From: Helicobacter sp. MIT 00-7814
GTDB taxonomy: Bacteria > Campylobacterota > Campylobacteria > Campylobacterales > Helicobacteraceae
DNA length: 64,000 nt
Direction of reading: 5' to 3'
Assembly (NCBI RefSeq): GCF_003364115.1
Contig: NZ_NXLL01000004.1
Span: 27,224-91,223, forward strand
Shown here: positions 63,379 through 64,000 of the stretch, in pieces
Position numbering within the stretch: the stretch's first letter is position 1
Layout of the letters: the number at the start of each line of letters is the position of its first letter
Program-made: the position numbers and the translations under genes
The notes under the pieces: model-generated
Database searches by the model: none
Seen by the model: only the letters and a program-made list of their open reading frames with translations
What the model was told of the DNA's origin: nothing

Positions 63379-63792
63379 TTATTCAGCCCTTAATATTTCT
63401 AGCTCAAAATCGCTTTTTTGCGCCTTGAGTTTGCTTACAGAATCCGCGCCTTGCAAGATTCCAAGTCGGATAAGTCCATTATATGGCGGCTGTTTATCAT
63501 AAAAGATTCCGATATTTCCCCACGGGCTAAAATAAAATAAATCGCCAATTTGTGGATTGTAGTTTGCGCCATCACCCGCGCCTGTTTCAAGCCTGCGTGG
63601 AATTGAAAATATCTTTTCTTTCCCTGCGTAATCCTCCGCTTTCACTTTCAAAGGTAAAAGCGCCAAAAACGACTTTGCACTTGTGCTATTATCCATTTTT
63701 ACAAGAATTTCTTGTCCGTCAAATCGTAGTTTTATCATATTTTCTCCTTGCAACATTGCTAATGTTATTAAAAATGCAATTAAAAGTTTCAA
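63379..63792 (-). CDS. Secreted cyclophilin-like-fold protein (paralogue 2)
   Basis: 137 residues. A short signal peptide (MKLLIAFLITLAMLQG) precedes LRFDGQEILVKMDNSTSAKS, FLALLPLKVKAEDYAGKEK, YNPQIGDLFYFSPWGNIGIFY and a C-terminal helix. The layout matches the paralogue at 42992-43426 closely in the middle. Single gene here, convergent with the MCP gene; no shared promoter motif is visible upstream. Function unknown. Confidence 0.8.
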   Translation of the reverse strand: MKLLIAFLITLAMLQGENMIKLRFDGQEILVKMDNSTSAKSFLALLPLKVKAEDYAGKEKIFSIPRRLETGAGDGANYNPQIGDLFYFSPWGNIGIFYDKQPPYNGLIRLGILQGADSVSKLKAQKSDFELEILRAE

Positions 63793-63898
63793 TGCAAGCT
63801 CCTTTGATTTAAAAGATTCTATTTTCCTTAAAGAATCTTATTTTTTGAATCCTTTTGTTTGGTTCAATCCCACTTAGATTCTTTGTATTTTCTTTTTG

Positions 63899-63996
63899 TA
63901 GGGGGAAGGGGGCGTGAATTACTAAAGAAACGGCGCTTCGCTTGTTTTGCGAAGTTGCTCCCCTTCCCCCCTGCACCCCCAAACCCCGACAACGCT
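63899..63996. repeat. PR2/PR3-like composite repeat at window end
   Basis: Contains ACTAAAGAAAC, GGCGCTTCGCTTGTTTTGCG and the C-rich block ending CCCCAAACCCCGACAACGCT. Both blocks recur within the MBOAT gene (53758-54085 and 54613-54928). No gene is seen from 63793 to the window end. Confidence 0.7.
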
Positions 63997-64000
63997 AGAA

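Overview
The window looks like the chromosome of an enterohepatic-type Helicobacter (Campylobacterota). Evidence is the gene repertoire (HP1021-like orphan regulator next to a fused ispDF, parAB joined to the atp operon and then tolQR, cheV beside nspC, CorC/HlyC beside a PiT phosphate permease, HP0420-like thioesterase beside cmoB), the moderate GC content, the very frequent word AGATTCT/AGAATCT, and homopolymeric G/C tracts at surface-modification genes. No rRNA, tRNA, CRISPR array, prophage or insertion sequence was recognised.

Layout. 1-9.2 kb: 3' part of pnp, thioesterase, cmoB, a MurF-like orphan, rnc-aroC, hldD-gmhB, a CBS/CorC membrane protein. 9.2-14.7 kb: PiT phosphate permease, a 533-base intergenic region with an A15 tract and a Fur-like palindrome, a TonB-dependent receptor, and a Bcr/CflA exporter. 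14.8-25.8 kb: YgjP-like protease, rplI, ankyrin protein, metK, a frameshifted methyltransferase behind a C13 tract, thiC, ispDF, HP1021 homologue, selB, and a secreted ankyrin protein. 25.9-39.6 kb, all on the minus strand: HIT protein, pepD, then (read upstream to downstream) CN-hydrolase homologue, birA, parA, parB, atpF', atpF, atpH, atpA, atpG, atpD, atpC, a small secreted protein, tolQ, tolR and a TolA-like protein. 39.7-45 kb: a redox/electrophile-stress-like island of three transcription units (CMD protein plus acetyltransferase; flavodoxin; quinone-reductase-like flavoprotein, cyclophilin-like protein and a broken SDR-AKR chimera) sharing one promoter/operator, followed by a paired SMR exporter. 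45-52 kb: a UDG-4-like protein, a periplasmic-binding-like protein, a YkgJ-type Cys-cluster protein, a TPR protein, cheV, nspC and dusB. 52-55.6 kb: an SGNH-like protein and a phase-variable MBOAT O-acyltransferase. 55.7-64 kb: yhcH-like, Mop protein, yedE-yedF, argG, NmlR-like MerR regulator with a Tat-exported aldo/keto reductase, a CetB/CetA-like energy-taxis pair, and a second cyclophilin-like protein.

The most unusual content is a dispersed, modular palindromic repeat (called PR1 here) found as seven recognisable units plus one degenerate one: tandem pairs ahead of metK and of selB, one inside the tol operon, two between convergent genes, and one inserted in frame in the ykgJ-like gene. 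The hairpins show compensatory changes, and the seven clearer units keep the same reading frame open over the central block (peptide motif around DSQTALQNL ... VCAR). This resembles the behaviour of Rickettsia palindromic elements, which insert into proteins. A second group of repeats (PR2/PR3) has expanded loops of the MBOAT enzyme, next to a G10 tract that currently puts it out of frame.

Other themes: selenium use (selB plus yedE/yedF, resembling fdhT/fdhU of Campylobacter, and a Mop protein); iron uptake; cell-envelope energetics; and several homologues that have lost catalytic residues.
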